From Brasenia schreberi (lineage: Eukaryota > Streptophyta > Magnoliopsida > Nymphaeales > Cabombaceae): a stretch of DNA of 64,000 nt. This document shows positions 1 to 12,810 of this stretch, one piece after another; the stretch's first letter is position 1; every line of letters begins with the position of its first letter. A program made the position numbers and the translations under genes. The DNA lies in contig JAYKKT010000088.1 in NCBI GenBank assembly GCA_036023115.1, positions 2,717,501 through 2,781,500 of the forward strand. Reading direction: 5' to 3'. The notes beneath the pieces are model-generated. The model saw only the letters and a list, made by a program, of their open reading frames with translations. It was not told the origin of the DNA and did not search any database.

Positions 1-18
1 GAGAGAGAGAGAGGGAGT
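1..18. repeat. (GA)n microsatellite at window edge
   Basis: The window opens inside a GA dinucleotide run; its left extent is outside the window. Confidence 0.8.
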
Positions 19-329
19 GTTTGTGTGCTCACCCATATGCGTGCTAGCGTGTAGGCTTGGCCGGTTTGAGTTTTCTGATTATCAAGAACTAAAACCAAAT
101 AGGGCCGGTTTTATTTAGTCCTAAACCGTTCTAAACGGAAAGCTAATACAAATATAAATAGAAAAATAAAACCGGCATTTGAAACCACGGGTTCCGGTTC
201 GATGGAAAGTGGAACTGGAGCCAAAGCAGGTTTTTCATGATTTCAGGTTCGATTTGTTTGATTTCAATTTCAGTTTTTTGACAAACAATGGGTTTTGGTT
301 ACATGCACGTGTATACGCACACACTTGTG

Positions 330-1400
<1,071 letters not shown>

Positions 1401-1403
1401 ACA

Positions 1404-1487
1404 AAGAACAATAGCTCACCTGGCTATCGAATTTAACTCACAAGTGAAAGGTCATGACTTCCATACTTGAGGTATTCATCTCGATCG
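1404..1487 (+). repeat. SINE-like (tRNA-derived) sequence
   Basis: A box-A-like stretch (aatagctcacctggcta, 1410-1426) is followed about 22 bp later by a box-B-like stretch (aaggtcatgacttcc, 1448-1462). This is the spacing of an internal RNA polymerase III promoter. The same arrangement with similar sequence is found in reverse at 38158-38230. The LINE at 1504-4781 is inserted just downstream. Confidence 0.4.
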
Positions 1488-1503
1488 AGCCTATCCATTG
1501 TAC

Positions 1504-4500
1504 AACAACAACAACTAAGCCTTTTCCCATACTAGACGGGGTCGGCTACATGGATTCTTTGTTTCCATAGATCCATATCGTGTGCCATGTTAGCAGTTAA
1601 CTCCCAATAAGCTAGATCATTCTTTATTGTTTCTTTCCAACACTTTTGTGGTCATCCTCTACCTCTTTTAATACTTTCCAAATTTAGTTTTTCTAACCTT
1701 CTTACAGGTTCTTCTTTTGATCTTCTTTCTATATGTCCAAACCATCTTAAACGATGTTCTCTCATTTTATCCTCTATTGGTGCCACTCCTAATTTGTTTC
1801 TAATAACCTCATTAAATATACAGTCTTTTCTTGTATGACCACTCATCCAACTCAACATCTTTATTTCTGTCACAGACATCTTTTGTAAAAGTTGCTGATT
1901 AATTGACCAACACTCAGAACCATAAAACATGGCAGGCCTAATTGCTGCTCTATAATATTTACCTTTTAATTTTAATGGTATATTCTTATCACAAAGAATA
2001 CCTGATGCTCCTCTTCATTTTAACCAACCAGCATTAATTCTATGTGTAACATCTCCATCAATTCTTCCATCACTCTGAAAAATTGACCCTAGGTATTTAA
2101 AACTTTCCTTTTGGGGAATGCAATGTGTGTCAATTTTAATTTTTATATCCTCTGAAGTAACCAAATGATCAAACTTACATTGCATATATTGTGTCTTTGT
2201 TCTACTAAGTCGGAGGCCTTTGCTTTCTAATGTTTCTCTCCACAGTTTCAATTTTCTATTAACTTTTTCCTTAGACTCCTCCACTAATACAATGTCATAT
2301 GCAAATAACATACACCAAGGTACTTCATCTTGAATATGTTTTGTTAACTCATCTATCACCATTATAAATAAGTATGGACTTAAAGTTGATCCTTGATGTA
2401 ACCCAATATTAACTTCAAAGAAGTCTGTCATTCCTTCATGAGTCCTCACACATGTTTTTGCACCATCATACATGTCTCTTATAAGGTTAATATATGTCAA
2501 TGGGATACCTCTTTTTTCCAAAGTTCTCCAAAGAACCTCCCTCGGTACCCTATCATAAGTTTTTTCTAGATCAATAAATATCATGTGAAGGTCTTTCTTT
2601 TTTGCTCTAAAATGTTCCATAAGACGTCTCAAAAGGTGAATCACTTCAATAGTAGATCTGCCTGACATGAATACAAATTGGTTCTCTGTTGTACTTGATA
2701 CTTGTCTTAAGCTACGTTCGATAATTCTTTCCCATAATTTCATAGTATGACTCATTAACTTGATATCTCGATAATTCACGTAATTTTGAATGTCTCCCTT
2801 ATTCTTATATATGGGTATAAGTGTACTTGCTTTCCATTCCTCAGGCATCTTTTGTTTTTTTCATATTTCATTAAATAGTCTTGTGAGCCAAGTGATTCCT
2901 ATTTCTCCTAGTATTTTCCAAACTTCTATAGGAATATTATCTGGTCCTACCGATTTACCACCCTTCATATGTTTAAGAGCCTCTTTGACTTCATTCTTTT
3001 AAATACGTCGGTAGAAATTATGGTTTATATACTTTTTTGACTTGGCTAAATCTCCTAAACTAATACTAACATCTTTATTTTCATTAAAAAGATTATAAAA
3101 ATAGTTTTTCCATCTATTTCTTATATCATCATTTGCCACTAGAATTTTTTCATCCTTGTCTTTTATGTATCTAACATAATTAAGATCTTTAGTTTTCTTA
3201 TCTCTAGCCCTAGCTATCCTAAAAATATCTCTTTCACCCTCTTTTGAGTTGAGTTTTTTATATAAGTCCTCCCAAATCTTAACTTTTGCTTCACTAATGG
3301 CCTTTTTCGCTTCCTTCTTTGCTTTCTTATAAGCTTATAAAGTTTTTCTAGTTTTCTTAGCATAATGTAATTTATAACATGCCCTCTTTGCCTTGATTTT
3401 ATTTTGTACTACTTCACTCCACCACCAAGCTTCTTTTTGTACCAGTACACCTCCCTTAGATACCCCTAACACATCTTTCGCCACCTTCCTAATATGTATT
3501 GTCATATTGTTCCACATATCACAGGGTGTGCCAACATAATTCCAAACATCTCCTTGAAGGACTTTCTGTTTAAATATATCTTCTTTCTCACTTTTAAGGT
3601 TCCACCATTTAGTTTGAATAGCTCGATGCACTCTTTTCTTCTTTGTCTACTTTTTTATTTGTAAATTCATAACTAAAAGTCGATGTTGGGTGGTTAAGCT
3701 TTCTCCTGGAATTGCCTTACAATCTTTACAACACACACTATCTTTTTTTCTACAAATAAAGTAATCTATTTGTGTTTGTGATAAGCAACTCTTATAAGTA
3801 ATTAAATGTTCATCTCATTTTTTGAAGATTGTATTGACTATAAAAAGATCAAATGCCATAGCAAAATTTAAAATCTCCCTACCTTCCTCGTTTATATCCC
3901 CAAAACCAAAGTTTCCATGAATCCCTTGATATCCTAATGCCTCTTTACTGATATGTCCATTTAAATCTCTTCCTAAACAAATCATCTCCCTTTGTAGAAT
4001 CTTTTGAAACATCTTATCTAACTCTTCCAAAAAAATTGTCTTTATACTATCTTCTAGTCCTACTTGGGGTGCGTAAGCAGAAACTATATTCAAAACCTTT
4101 GCTCCTAACACTAATTTCAATGTCATGATTCGGTCACCATATCGTTGTATGTCTACTATACTCTCCTTTAAATCTTTATTTATGATAATACCAACTCCGT
4201 TTCGAGACTTTTCTTTACCTGAGTACCATAATTTAAAACCTGTATCCTCTATCTCCTTTACTTTTTCTCCAACCCATTTTGTCTCTTGTAAACATAGAAT
4301 ATGAATCTTTCTCCGAATCATAGTATCTACCACCTCCATTAGCTTACCGGACAATGTTCCGATATTCCAAGAACCAATACGAATCATATTATCTAGGACT
4401 AGCTTTCTTACCCCCTGCATCCGTCCATAATCAAAATGCGGAGACCCACTCTAAAAAATTTTCACTACATTTAGGCGGCAATGTAGCGGGACTAACTTCT

Positions 4501-4781
4501 TTACCCACACCCGTCCATGATGTGAGAACCCTCTCTTCAATTGATTCACTACATTCGGGAGAAAATGTAGTGACTCTTGCTTATTTATTGCTGCATTCGA
4601 GCTCTACAGCACGTTACTGGGCGGGGACGCCCTAAAGCAATGCTCATAATTTTTGTAATCCATGTTATAAAAATCCAACGGAGTTTTATGCTGGTTGTCG
4701 GAAGTCTAACACAACCCTCCTTCTTTATCCGGGCTTGGGACCGGCAATGCAAGGGTGATCCTTACATGGGCGGAGTTATCC
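1504..4781 (-). mobile_element. Full-length RTE-clade LINE (copy 1), inactivated
   Basis: A non-LTR retrotransposon on the minus strand. It ends at 1504 in the (TTG)n tail typical of plant RTE elements and begins at about 4781 with a 5' untranslated leader. It is flanked by an exact 16-bp target-site duplication, agcctatccattgtac, at 1488-1503 and 4782-4797, so both ends are certain. Its length of about 3.28 kb suits a complete RTE element. It carries an APE-like endonuclease followed by a reverse transcriptase in one frame, now broken by stops. It is closely similar to the copy at 46903-49262, which helps to fix the frame. It inserted into a SINE-like sequence. Confidence 0.93.
1532..4420 (-). 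pseudogene. RTE LINE endonuclease/reverse transcriptase, broken
   Basis: The 5' part (4420-3815) encodes an APE-type endonuclease: SWN, the QETKW glutamate motif, NGVGII, SAYAPQ and a GRDLNGH motif in which the usual first glycine pair is altered. The 3' part (about 3631-1532) encodes the reverse transcriptase, with [10 protein letters not shown] and the C-terminal RLRWFGH region. Compared with copy 2, stops arise from CGA to TGA after FKK, TGG to TAG in the KKW motif and GAA to TAA in TLEAYKK. Further breaks lie near 2850-3000 and 1930-2015. The catalytic FADD motif reads FAYD, so the polymerase would be dead even without the stops. Confidence 0.9.
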
Positions 4782-4884
4782 AGCCTATCCATTGTACCAA
4801 AACAAAAAGTGTAGGAATTTGTAAAAGGCATCATTATTTTTTTAAATTGGCAAGCTAAAGGTTAGGCAGAAATAACAGAAATGC

Positions 4885-4945
4885 ATGCCCCCTCGTATTG
4901 AACTTGTGACCTTTAACATAAAGCTCGGTAAGCCCCGCCCAAGAG
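4885..4945 (-). repeat. SINE-like fragment
   Basis: Read on the minus strand, a box-B-like stretch (aaggtcacaagttcaatac) lies about 20 bp downstream of a weak box-A-like stretch. The same box-B variant is seen in reverse near 52412-52430. The call rests on the promoter-like spacing only. Confidence 0.3.
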
Positions 4946-5623
4946 GTGTTCATCAAGATGGGACTGGAAAGATGAATGGTGGATCAAAAGTGATCCATTT
5001 GGTTGGACTTTTATCAAATTTGAACCTAAACCCAACCCAATTCTCCAACTAAATCATACTCCAGTCTCCTATAAGAGAGACTGATATCGCAAAGGGAAAG
5101 ATGAAGAAACCTTAAAAAGAGAGTCAAAGTGTTTGAAATTATCGGGAGGGAAGCTGATGGGGGCTGGCGATGCCCCTCTGCCGAATTCAAAACAACCTAC
5201 GGTCGGTTTGCTTCTCGGCTTGGGACATGGACCGGTGTGGGTTGCCACGATGGCTGAAGCCCAAGTTGTTGTCATGCTCGTGGAATGTCATTGTGGTGAT
5301 AGAGGAACCATGGTGTGTGCCTCTCTCTAGGTGATTTTTACTTTTCTGCTAGAGAATCAAATGATTTTGGAATCAAAATTTATTTGATTCAATAGATTTT
5401 CACTTTGAAAAATAAAAGTTCATTGTACGATAAAACTTTCAGGTATGCATGAAGAACCCAGCCCCCCTCTCCAAATATGAGAGAGTGAGAGAGAGATCCA
5501 TGCCAAGAAAGTTGCAAATGATAGAGAACATAATCTGGCGTGCTCGGGCACGTATAGATATAGGTCCTTAATTCCCTCCACTAAGGTTTCTCGTCGAGAA
5601 GAAAAACAAAGAATCACCTGATC
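4946..5623. other. Intergenic, no gene seen
   Basis: Open frames at 5069-5330 and 5420-5686 have no recognisable domain, and overlapping frames are open on both strands, so I do not call them genes. Confidence 0.4.
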
Positions 5624-5786
5624 TAGTGGTGGACCCAGGGATTTTTTTTGGTGAGGCATACTTTTATGAACTAACTTGTATTTCATGTCTATAAAGCACT
5701 TGTATATGCCAATGATTCATAAAAGAATTGTTCATATTTTAAGTGAGATGCATGCTTCATCTTATCTTAAGGTGGGTCCGCTATTG
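5624..5786 (+). mobile_element. hAT-like MITE, CAGTGGCGGA family (copy A)
   Basis: The ends are imperfect inverted repeats: tagtggtggacccagg at the left, and gtgggtccgctattg at the right, which is the reverse complement of the same motif. At 163 bp it matches the length and end sequence of the copies at 27932, 30412 and 30696. Confidence 0.6.
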
Positions 5787-6240
5787 ACATGAGTTTTGAT
5801 GAGGTCATCTACCATTTGAGCTATCGGTTTCAGTACCTGAAAAAAAAGATCATCTTCATGATAAAACTTGAAATATCAAATAACCAACAACAAATCGTGC
5901 TTGTGTCAAATAAACTTGAGTATATTGTTATTGGCCCCTCGAAGAAGAAGTTGGAGAAAAAGAAGAGATCACTTCCATAAGGATATGTTGGGTTCCTCCT
6001 TATGTGGAGGAGAGACCCCATTAATAAGGTGACAAAGAAAGAAAAAAAGGTGGAGAGATAGTTGTGGTGGTATGGCTTGTAACTTTGCTACGTTTTATGG
6101 TCTTGCTATTTACTTTGAGCGGTAATAGCTTGTAATTTCTCCAATATGGGTGTCCTCTTTCATTTGCGGTGAATAGGATTTATTTTATTCATGAATTTTA
6201 TTTTGGGGCAATCGTAGAATACACAAAAATATGGTTTTCC
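5787..6240. other. Intergenic, possible edge of the copia remnant
   Basis: No gene is seen. About 70 bp at 6243-6312 resembles 11620-11700 at the far end of the copia region, so this may mark the left border of the old retrotransposon. Confidence 0.3.
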
Positions 6241-6329
6241 TTTCTTCTTCTTCGGACAACCAAACTGAAGCAGTTTCTTCAATAGCCATTTTTTCAGAAA
6301 GGAGACAATCATTTCTCTAGCATCATTCA

Positions 6330-8470
6330 AATTACCACAAGTGGAAAAGAAAGATGAAAGATTTATTATTGTGTGAAAAAATTACATTTACCGGTATTTG
6401 CTAGTGAAAAGCCTGAGAGGCTAAATCTAATGAAGAATGGGTTTTGAGCATGAGATGACTTTGGCTTTATTCGGCAATGGGTAGATGATAATGTTTTAAA
6501 TCATATTGCTAATGATTCACATGTCGAACTTTGTGGGAGAATCTTTCGAGACCTTGTATGCCTCTAAGTATGGGAACAATAAATTGTTTTTGTCAAGCTA
6601 TGAATTTGAGGTTACAAGGATGGTAGTTCTATTTCTGATCACTTGAGTGATTTTCAAGGATGCTTTGACCAAGCTTATCCGGCATGGGTGTGAAATTTGA
6701 AGATGAAATTTTGGGACTTTGGTTGCTTAATACTCTACCGATTCTTGGGAAAATCTCAGAGTCACTTTGACTAGTTCTGCTTCCTGAGGTGTCAGTGACC
6801 TATGAATTATGTAAAGATTGTTGCTTTTTAAATGAAGAAGTCGACGACCGATGAACAAGACAAATTTTCTTCACAATAGAGGTTTTGGTTACTTTGAAAA
6901 ATGGGGAGAAGCAAATTGAGAGGGATCAGACAAGGCAATTAGAGGCAAAAGCAAGAGTAGAAGCAAATCAATGTCTAAATACAAAACCTTGAGTGTGACT
7001 ATTGTGGTAAAAAAAGGACATGTCCAAAGGTTCTCATACCAATGGAAAAAGGAGAACAATGGTAACAAGGGCAACAAACAAAAAAGGATAATGATAATGA
7101 TGATCGTGTTGCCACCACTACCTGAGGAGATCTGCGGATTATCAAATGAATGAGAATTTGATTAATGTTGTTTCTGTGGATGAAGACCAAATGGTATTGA
7201 CAATGGTGTCTGTTTCATGTGACATCTGCCAGGAATTTCTTCACATCTTATACTCCTGGTGATTATGGGGTTTTGAAGATGGGTAATGATGGTATGTCAA
7301 AGGTGATTGCATTGGCAATGTTTGTTTGGTAACCAAGAATGGGACAAAGTTGACTTTTGAAGAATGTTAGACACGCACTGCATACATCCGTTTGATATCC
7401 GATTTCGCTAGTGTTCTTGATGATGATGGCTATTTTAGTACCTTTGGTGGTGGACAAGTGAAACTCTCTAAGGGTTCTTTGGTAGTTTGGCACATGAAAA
7501 GAAGTGTTCAGGTTTATGCTTGGACCAAGGCTTTAGTTTTTGATGTTGTTAATATAGTTGAGTGTGATAGTCAATCAAAATTATGGCACAAGAGACTTAG
7601 CCACATTAGTGAAAAGGACTTGATACTTTAGTCAAAAGGAATCTACTTTCAGGTTTGAAGGGCAAGATTAGAAAAGTGTACTTCATTGCAAGTTTGGAAA
7701 AAGTATCTTTGAGTCACACTTTTTAGAAAATCGAGTTTACAAGTTTACATTCATGGATTTTGGTCCATGAGGACTAAAACATTTGGTGGTGCACTTTACT
7801 TTGTGACTTTTTGATGATCATTCAAGGAAACTTTGGTTTATTTCTTGGACTAAGGATGTGCTCAAGTGTCTTTAAATTGTTGAAGATTAATTAAGGTGAA
7901 GATTGAAATTTGATTGTTACTACGATAAAATGATTTATTGGGTAAAAGATTATTTTGAAATAAATAATAATTATGGTATTAGACCAATTAGAAGACTTGA
8001 GGTTAGACTCTTATTACCAAATGGCCCGGCAGAAAGTTAGAAAGCTAATGAACAGACATTAAAAGTTCCCAATTAAAATGCTTTCAAGCATATTATGTTT
8101 CTAAAAATATTGAACCACTTATAAATGAGTTAAAGCTTTGTATTGTGCTAATATTTTATTAATTTATCAAGAACTCCGTTCTTTACAAAGATGTTTAAAT
8201 TGACAGAAGCTAATTATACGGAAAGGATGCACACTATGACCACTTACGTGTCTAGAAAATATAAATCATTTAAGTACAAGAAAGAATAAATTTAACCAAG
8301 TTGATATTAAGACTAGCAGATCTTCATTGGTTATGGTCATGATGAATTAGTCTACTAGATTGCATAGATATGAATAAAGAAAGACTCTTGTGAGGAAGAA
8401 GAAGAAAGAAGAAGAACATAACTTTAATATTAGAACAAGGAAAATTACTACAAAGAAAACTTTACTAGTT
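6330..8470 (+). pseudogene. Ty1/copia gag-protease-integrase remnant (first body)
   Basis: The sequence reads as copia gag in shifting frames: a KMKDLL start (near 6350), HLPVFA..KPE (6385-6420), RQWVDDNVLNH (6470-6505), ASKYGNNKLFL (6565-6600) and WLLNTLP (6720-6740). A CCHC-like knuckle follows near 6985-7035, in which the last cysteine reads serine. Next come a protease-like stretch, the GAG pre-integrase motif LWHKRLSHISE (7580-7620) and integrase FGGALYFVTF..DDHSRKL (7770-7830). From about 7900 to 8400 the resemblance fades under stops and indels. No frame stays open, so the element is long dead. Confidence 0.8.
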
Positions 8471-9405
8471 ATAGAAAATGGCACTTTTGGTGACATCATT
8501 GTAAGGATCCTAATTCAAATCTACCAATGACTTTAGGATTAAGATACAAATCATGATGCAAATAATGTTACCATATCATTGAAACAACGCAAAAGATCAG
8601 TTAGATACAAAATTGAAAATTCTGGGTGAAAATTAGTCCTCTTATGATTATAAGAAGAAAATGAGCTTTGCCAAATGACTTTGTTGGTGAAGCCTTACTG
8701 AAATGATGAAGATTCCTTGTCTCGAAATCACCAGCTCTGGAAGTCATTGCATTCATCATTTTTGAACCAAGTGAAATCATGAAAGTTGTTAGGCCTGGAT
8801 CTTATGATCAAATGGCTTTGTCAATTTGAGTCTAATATCATATCTATATATTTAAGGGAGTTCAAATTATTGAACACTGCCCAATTTCTTACCAAATCTA
8901 GCTCCTCTAATTGACTTCCAAGCCCAATATCAACCTTCAATGAGTCCAATTATAGAAAAGTGTTAACATAAAAGTTGTATTATAGGTCTTAACTATTCAG
9001 CATCCAAATTTGCAGCCTATTTGACAAACTTCTATCAAAATTGGTGATGAACAGTACACATAGGTGCATTATAGTATTATCGGGAAAGTAATGGTATTAT
9101 TTCTTCAACTTCCATTTGAGTTATCTGTAAATGGATAAACCTTTGATTCACCCTATTCTTGAAAAGTTAGTTACTACATGCCCAGAAATGCCAAGGGCTT
9201 CTATGAAACCTTGGAAATTCTTAGTTCTGTGCCACTAGAATCTTGGACCACCTACAGCCCAAGATATGACCCAAATTGAGTGTAAGATATAAATCATGCT
9301 AAAAAATTCAATTAAGTCCAATTTGAGTCCAAACTTAAGAGAAACATAATAAAACTCAATCAAAAGACATAGAGACTTGTAAATAACTAAGAATGAAAGC
9401 TATTA
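8471..9405. other. Unassigned sequence between two copia bodies
   Basis: There is no clear coding similarity and no open frame of note. It separates two copies of the same copia integrase segment. It could be decayed LTR or leader DNA, or unrelated filler. Confidence 0.35.
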
Positions 9406-9439
9406 ATGTATGAATACAAGTGCAAGATCATCATATGCT

Positions 9440-11690
9440 CATTGTTTGTTGTGGAAGCAAATAAAGTCTCTTTCAAGTTTCTTAGTCATCCAATTTTAGG
9501 AAATCAAAGGTGCTTGAGTTGGTGCATTCGAGATCTTTGTGGTCTAATGAGAACTAAAACATTTGGTGGTGCACTTTACTTTGTGACTTTTATTGATGAT
9601 CATTCAAGGAAACTTTTGGTTTATGTCTTGAAGACTAAAGACCAGGTGCTTGGTGTCTTTAATAGTTTTCAAGATTATGTTGAAAGCGAATTAAGACGCA
9701 AAGAAACTTATATGTTCACACCGATAATGGTGGTAAATATTGTAGACCATTTGATGAGTCATGTAGGAGCCAAGGTATTAGACACCAAAGAGCGCCTCTT
9801 AAGACTCCCGGCAATGGCTTGACGAAGAATGAACAGGACATTGATAGAGAAAGTTAGATGTTTGCTTTACGAAGCAAAGTTACCTAGATCTTTTGGGGTG
9901 AGGCTATGTATATTGTTGCACATGTTATTAATTAATCTCCTACTATTGTTGCAAAGTTGGTGATTTCTGACGAATGGTGTGGTATGGAAAAGGATGTTTC
10001 TTATGACCACTTACGTGTCTTTTAGGTGTAAGAGCATTTGTACATGTGTCTTTAAAGATGAGAGGTCAAGTTGGATGTCAAGACTAGTAATGCATCTTCA
10101 TTGGCTATGGTCATGATGAGTTTGGCTATAGGTTGTATGATTCAATTGAGAAGAAGCTTGTTAGAAGTCGTGATGTTATTTTCATGGAGGATCAGACCAT
10201 TGAAGATATTGATAAAGGCAAAGAAGTCGAGTCTCCGAAGCGATGGTTTGGTTGATATGATTTGGTTGCATAAATCAGAGGCTATGGAGAGTGAGCGAAG
10301 GCGAGAATGGGTTGCAGCAATGAATGATGAGATGAAATCTTTGCTTGACAACCATACTTTTGAAAGTGGTCAAGTTGCCTAAGGACGGAAAGCTTTGCAA
10401 AATCGGTGGATTTACGGGTTGAAGAATGATGAGAATACTTCCACTCCAAGATACAAAGCTAGATTAGTTGTCAAAGGCTACCGTCGAGAAAAAGGGGATT
10501 GATTTTGAGGAAATCTTCTCGCCGGTTGTTCCTTCATGGTGATTTGGAGGAGGAGATTTACATGGAGCAACCTTGAGGGTTTTGTGATGAAGGGTAAAGA
10601 AAATTATGTTTGCAAGTTGAAGAAAAGTTTGTATGGCTTGAAACAAGCCCGAGAGACAATGGTATAAGAAGTTTGAGTCTGTTATGATTAGGGATTCAAG
10701 AAGACTACTTTGATCATTGTGTGTTTGTGCAGAAATTTTTTATTATGATTTCATCATTTTATTGTTTTATGTTAATGATATGTTAATTGTTAGTCAGAAT
10801 GCATCTAGAATTGATAGGCCGAAGAAGAAACTTAGTAAGTCTTTTTTCATACTTAGGACCAGCAAAACATATTCTTGGCATGCACATTACTCGTGATAGA
10901 GTGGCCAAGAAGTTGTGGTTATCGGGAGAAGTACATTGAGAAGTGCTTCAACGGTTTCACTTAGATAAAGCTAAAGTTGTAAGTACACCTCTTGCTTTAC
11001 ATTTTAAGCTTAGCACTAGACAAGCTCCTTCTAGTGATGAAGAGAAACAAGACATGCAACGTGTTCCTTATGCATCTGTAGTAGGAAGTTTGATGTATGC
11101 AATGGTTTTACACAAGGCTTGATATAGCTCATGCGGTTGGTGTGGTTAGTCGTTTTCTTTCCAATCTGGTAGAGAGCATTGGAAAGTTGTGAAGTGGATA
11201 TTGAGATATCTCGGGGCACTTCTAGTTTGAAGCTCTATTTTGGAATTGGGAAACTGTTCTTTGTGGTTATACTGATTCGGACTTGGCAGGGGATGTTGAT
11301 TCTAGAAAGTCTACTTTGGCTATTTGATTACCTTTGCGGGGGGAGCTGTGGCTTGGCAATCTAGGTTGCAAAGTGTGTTGCATTGTCTACTACGATTTGA
11401 GTTCATTGCTATTACTGAGGCTTGTAAGGAGTTGCTTTGGATGAAGAATTTTGTATGAACTTGGTTTTACTCAAGAGAGGTATGTTTTGTTTTGTGATAG
11501 TCAGTGCTATTCATCTTGGCAAGAATCCTATGTTCCATGGTAGATCTAAGCATATTGATGTGAGGTATCATCACAAATTTGTTTTGGAACAACTCTACAA
11601 CATAAAAAATTCTGATTTTCTTCCTTCTTCTTGGAATAGCCAAACTTTAGCAGTTTCTTCTATTCTTTTGGTCATTCATTATTTTCAGTG
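9440..11690 (+). pseudogene. Ty1/copia integrase-RT-RNase H remnant (second body)
   Basis: Integrase resumes at 9550 with FGGALYFVTFIDDHSRKL, followed by an RMNRTLIE-like motif (9825-9850), SYDHLRVF (10000-10020) and a DVVFMEDQTIEDID-like stretch (10170-10215). Reverse transcriptase then reads RYKARLVVKGY (10450-10485) and the FEEIFSPVV motif, but jumps directly to GDLEEEIYMEQP, so about 80 bp of the RT core is deleted near 10530. YGLKQA (10630), a LYVNDML motif where DD is expected (10760-10785), LGMHITRD (10870-10900), RNase H and the KHIDVRYHH motif (11550-11575) follow. Many frameshifts break it. Confidence 0.83.
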
Positions 11691-11975
11691 AGGAGACAAT
11701 TTTGTAACATCATTAAGGAAGGTTTGAGATTTATTTTGGACTCTTTTGAGTTGTTCATTGTCTCTTTCTCTAACATGTCTGGTTGTTTAATTATAGGTTG
11801 ATTGTTTCTTACTTCTTACCCTATTTTTATTATTTGTAGTGAGTAAGAGCGTTGATATTATTGTATTTAGAGATATCTTATTGTACTCATTTATTTTATA
11901 TAGTGGAATTTATTCTAGGCTAGTCTCATGGTTTTTACCTCTCGTATCAAAGAGTTTTTCACATAAAGAAAAAGG
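11690..11975 (+). repeat. Probable 3' LTR remnant of the copia element
   Basis: This lies just after the copia RNase H region and shows the order expected of a copia LTR: a U3-like stretch, then a 'ctagtctcatggtttttacc' type 3' motif near 11915-11940. No matching 5' LTR was found, so the call is an inference from position and style. Confidence 0.4.
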
Positions 11976-12693
11976 TGTTACTCCATGTATTAATTTTCTA
12001 CATGTACATATTTGAAGATTACTCATATTTTTGTTTGGGGTCATTTATCAAAATCGACTACGGAAAAAGAGTTTTTAGACTTTCACAAGTTATCTTTCGA
12101 CTTCTTTTTCCATCAAGATAACCCCTCTTGGGTTCAAGTGATAGGTGAGAACAAGATCAATCCTATTGCCATTATACCCATGGTGACACTGACCAAATTT
12201 TGCAATAAATTCAGTTTCAGGCCATGGTTCTATATGTTTTATATTATGCTAATTTGTCCGGTTGTAATTTATTATAAATAATGAATATGAATCAACACCA
12301 TAACCAAATAATTTTAGATAGTTAAACTTAGAAAATTAATTTAGAATGTTTCTTTGGTATTCATTTTCACAAAGAATCTCCTTCATGTGGAAATCGGGCA
12401 AAGTTCTTTGGTGTTATGCACTTTACGTTGCGCGCGTACTGACGCGCATGCTGCATAAAGAAAATGGAAGCATGATAAGATGGGAAAACAGTAAGTTCTC
12501 GATACAGCACTTGTTTGGTGCGAGGTTGCTGCGTAAGCTAGCGAAGAGACCGGTCAAGGGTATTTGACTGGTAGATGGAGTATCCCAATCATGTACAGCC
12601 TAATTTCTACTGCCAGTGTCGCCGAAACCAATGTGAAGGCAAAAATAAATTATGGTCGCAAAACACATGAGAGCACGTGCACACACACATCCA

Positions 12694-12732
<39 letters not shown>

Positions 12733-12740
12733 GATATGTG
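11976..12740. other. Intergenic with short TA microsatellite
   Basis: No gene is recognised. A (TG)n/(TA)n run lies at about 12694-12728. The open frames at 12012-12281 and 12346-12567 lack any known motif. Confidence 0.4.
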
Positions 12741-12810
12741 AAAACAAAGAATCCCTGTAGTTGACCCCGTCTAGTATGAGAAAAGGCTTAGTAGTTGTTG
12801 TTGTTGTTGT
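12741..12810 (+). mobile_element. RTE LINE 3' end, about 70 bp (dead on arrival)
   Basis: The sequence matches the last 70 bp of the LINE at 49190-49262, including gaccccgtctagtatg, aaaaggcttag and a (GTT)n tail. It is embedded in TA-rich DNA, where a target duplication such as atatgtatat is plausible but cannot be separated from the microsatellite. Confidence 0.8.

Noticed and set aside
5069..5330. Overlapping open frames on both strands
   Set aside because: No motif, no splice context, and equal openness on both strands.
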